A stretch of DNA of 64,000 bases from Lamellibrachia satsuma (taxonomy: Eukaryota; Annelida; Polychaeta; Sabellida; Siboglinidae), in the NCBI GenBank assembly GCA_033239005.1, contig BSQZ01000101.1, forward strand, positions 833,501 through 897,500, in the 5' to 3' direction. A program made the translations under genes and the position numbers. Every line of letters starts with the position of its first letter. Position 1 is the stretch's first letter. The notes under the pieces are model-generated. The model did not search any database. It had not been told where the DNA came from and worked only from the letters and a program-made list of their open reading frames with translations. This document shows, one piece after another, positions 62,395 to 64,000 of the stretch.

Positions 62395-62485
62395 TAGAGA
62401 AAGAGAAAGTTGGAGGGAAAGGGAGAGGGAGAGGGAGAGGGAGAAGGAGAGGGAGAGGCAGCGGGAGAGGAAGAGGGAGAACAGT
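62395..62485. repeat. (GAGGGA)n purine-rich microsatellite
   Basis: A GAGAAAGAGAAAG tract followed by (GGGAGA)n. The minus strand reads as SLSLSLSL. Confidence 0.92.
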
Positions 62486-62764
62486 GCTTCATAAATAATT
62501 ATATAGAAGCTTATGTTAACGTAACTTATGTTATGTCTACTACTTATGTAATTGTATTGCAACATTTCTAATCAGACTATATGTGTAACATGGTCAGGCA
62601 ATTTGTCTGAACATATTACAGATGGTGTGATACATGGAGGGATACTCTCACTATATCTTTTTAATATATTAATGGATAGCCTCGCTTATCTGACTCTCGC
62701 TCGGCTTCGAGAATTCGCCGAGAAGAGAGTCTAGGTGCAGAGGCTTGGTTCTGCCATTCTACAT

Positions 62765-64000
62765 CTAGCCCGTTCTGCTACATCATTTGAAGAAAGAACA
62801 CATGTTCTGCCATTCTACACAGAGCCCGTACTGCTATATCACGTCACGTAAGAACACATGTTCTGCCATTCTACACAGACCCCGTACTGCTATATCACTT
62901 GAAGTAAGAACACATGTTCTGCCATTTGACACAGAGCACGTACAGCTATATCACTTGAAGAAAGAACACATGTTCTGTCATTCTACACAGAGCCCGTAGT
63001 GGTATATCACTTGAAGTAAGAACACATGTTCTGCCATTCTACACAGAGCCCGTACTGCTATATCACTTCACGTAAGAACACATGTTCTGCCATTCTACAC
63101 AGAGCCCGTACTGCTATATCACTTGAAGTAAGAACACATGTTCTGCCATTCTACACAGAGCCCGTACTGCTATATCACTTCACGTAAGAACACATGTTCT
63201 GCCATTCTACACAGAGCCCGTACTGCTATATCACTTGAAGTAAGAACACATGTTCTGCCATTCTACACAGAGCCCGTACTGCTGTATCACTTGAAGTAAG
63301 AACACATGTTCTGCCATTCTACACAGAGCCCGTACTGCTATATCACTTGAAGTAAGAACACATGTTCTGCCATTCTACACAGAGCCCGTACTGCTGTATC
63401 ACTTCACGTAAGAACACATGTTCTGTCATTCTACACAGAGCCCGTAGTGGTATATCACTTGAAGTAAGAACACATGTTCTGCCATTCTACACAGAGCCCG
63501 TACTGCTATATCACTTCACGTAAGAACACATGTTCTGCCATTCTACACAGAGCCCGTACTGCTATATCACTTGAAGTAAGAACACATGTTCTGCCATTCT
63601 ACACAGAGCCCGTACTGCTGTATCACTTCACGTAAGAACACATGTTCTGCCATTCTACACAGAGCCCGTACTGCTATATCACTTGAAGTAAGAACACATG
63701 TTCTGCCATTCTAAACAGAGCCCGTATTGCTATATCACTTGAAGAAAGAACACGTGTTCTGCCATTCTACACAGAGCCCGTACTGCTCTATCACTTCACG
63801 TAAGAACACATGTTCTGCCATTCTACACAGAACCCATACTGCTATATAACTTGAAGGAAGAACACATGTTCTGCCATTCTACACAGAGCCCGTACTGCTA
63901 TATCACTTCACGTAAGAACACGTGTTTTGTCATATTACACAGAGCCCGTACTGCTATATCACTTGAAGTAAGAACACATGTTCTGCCATTCTACACAGAG
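62765..64000. repeat. 56-bp satellite, about 22 units, running off the window
   Basis: The unit of 56 bp is TATATCACTTGAAGTAAGAA, CACATGTTCTGCCATTCTAC, ACAGAGCCCGTACTGC. Two main variants, TTGAAGTAAGAAC and TTCACGTAAGAAC, alternate in part of the array, giving an approximate 112-bp dimer structure. The palindromic core AGAACACATGTTCT is present in almost every unit. The array continues past the right edge. Confidence 0.95.

Overview
The window is metazoan nuclear DNA, very probably from a marine invertebrate. The evidence is spliced genes with GT/AG introns, a degenerin/ENaC-type channel gene, a class A GPCR relic, long (TA)n arrays, many minisatellites and a broad set of animal retroelements (CR1 with an esterase ORF1, other LINEs, a Penelope-like element, a tyrosine-recombinase retroelement, piggyBac). 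Phylum cannot be resolved from the sequence alone.

The main feature is an inverted pair of DEG/ENaC (amiloride-sensitive/peptide-gated type) cation channel genes. The minus-strand copy (46691 to 34022) can be read as ten exons whose splice phases all agree, giving a predicted protein of about 946 residues. It has the N-terminal HG motif, TM1, FPAVTIC, GVCYTFN, the IEQYEY region, LPPPHGDC, the CxC cysteine motifs, TM2 and a GGS selectivity filter. A single 1537-bp exon inserts roughly 450 extra, sequon-rich residues in the extracellular domain ahead of TM2. The plus-strand copy (1 to 12777) is a decaying paralogue. It has in-frame stops, a lost splice acceptor, one exon replaced by a LINE, one exon turned into a 50-bp minisatellite and one exon tandemly duplicated.

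Between the two copies (12.8-34 kb) lies repeat-rich DNA. It holds a 49-bp minisatellite (13.2-14.8 kb), LINE fragments (16-18.4 and 24.3-25.2 kb), a possible signal-peptide first exon (18.9 kb), a class A GPCR pseudogene (25.6-27.0 kb), a Penelope-like GIY-YIG module (27.3-27.9 kb), a broken tyrosine-recombinase retroelement (29.2-32.5 kb) and an SGNH hydrolase module (33.3-33.6 kb).

Upstream of the intact channel gene (46.7-53.5 kb) are further LINE fragments and two phase-compatible minus-strand exons at 53438-52604 and 50168-49987. The first encodes a heptad-repeat coiled coil. They are separated by a 2.3-kb, 35-bp minisatellite with higher-order structure. These exons could be a separate gene or an N-terminal extension of the channel, because the splice phases allow both.

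The right part (53.9-64 kb) contains a 56-bp satellite at two places, more (TA)n arrays, and a CR1 retrotransposon (57.94-61.92 kb, minus strand) inserted into a GGATGGA-type simple satellite. A recurring theme is that several minisatellites were seeded from exon or transposon coding sequence, including one that multiplies a functional splice acceptor.
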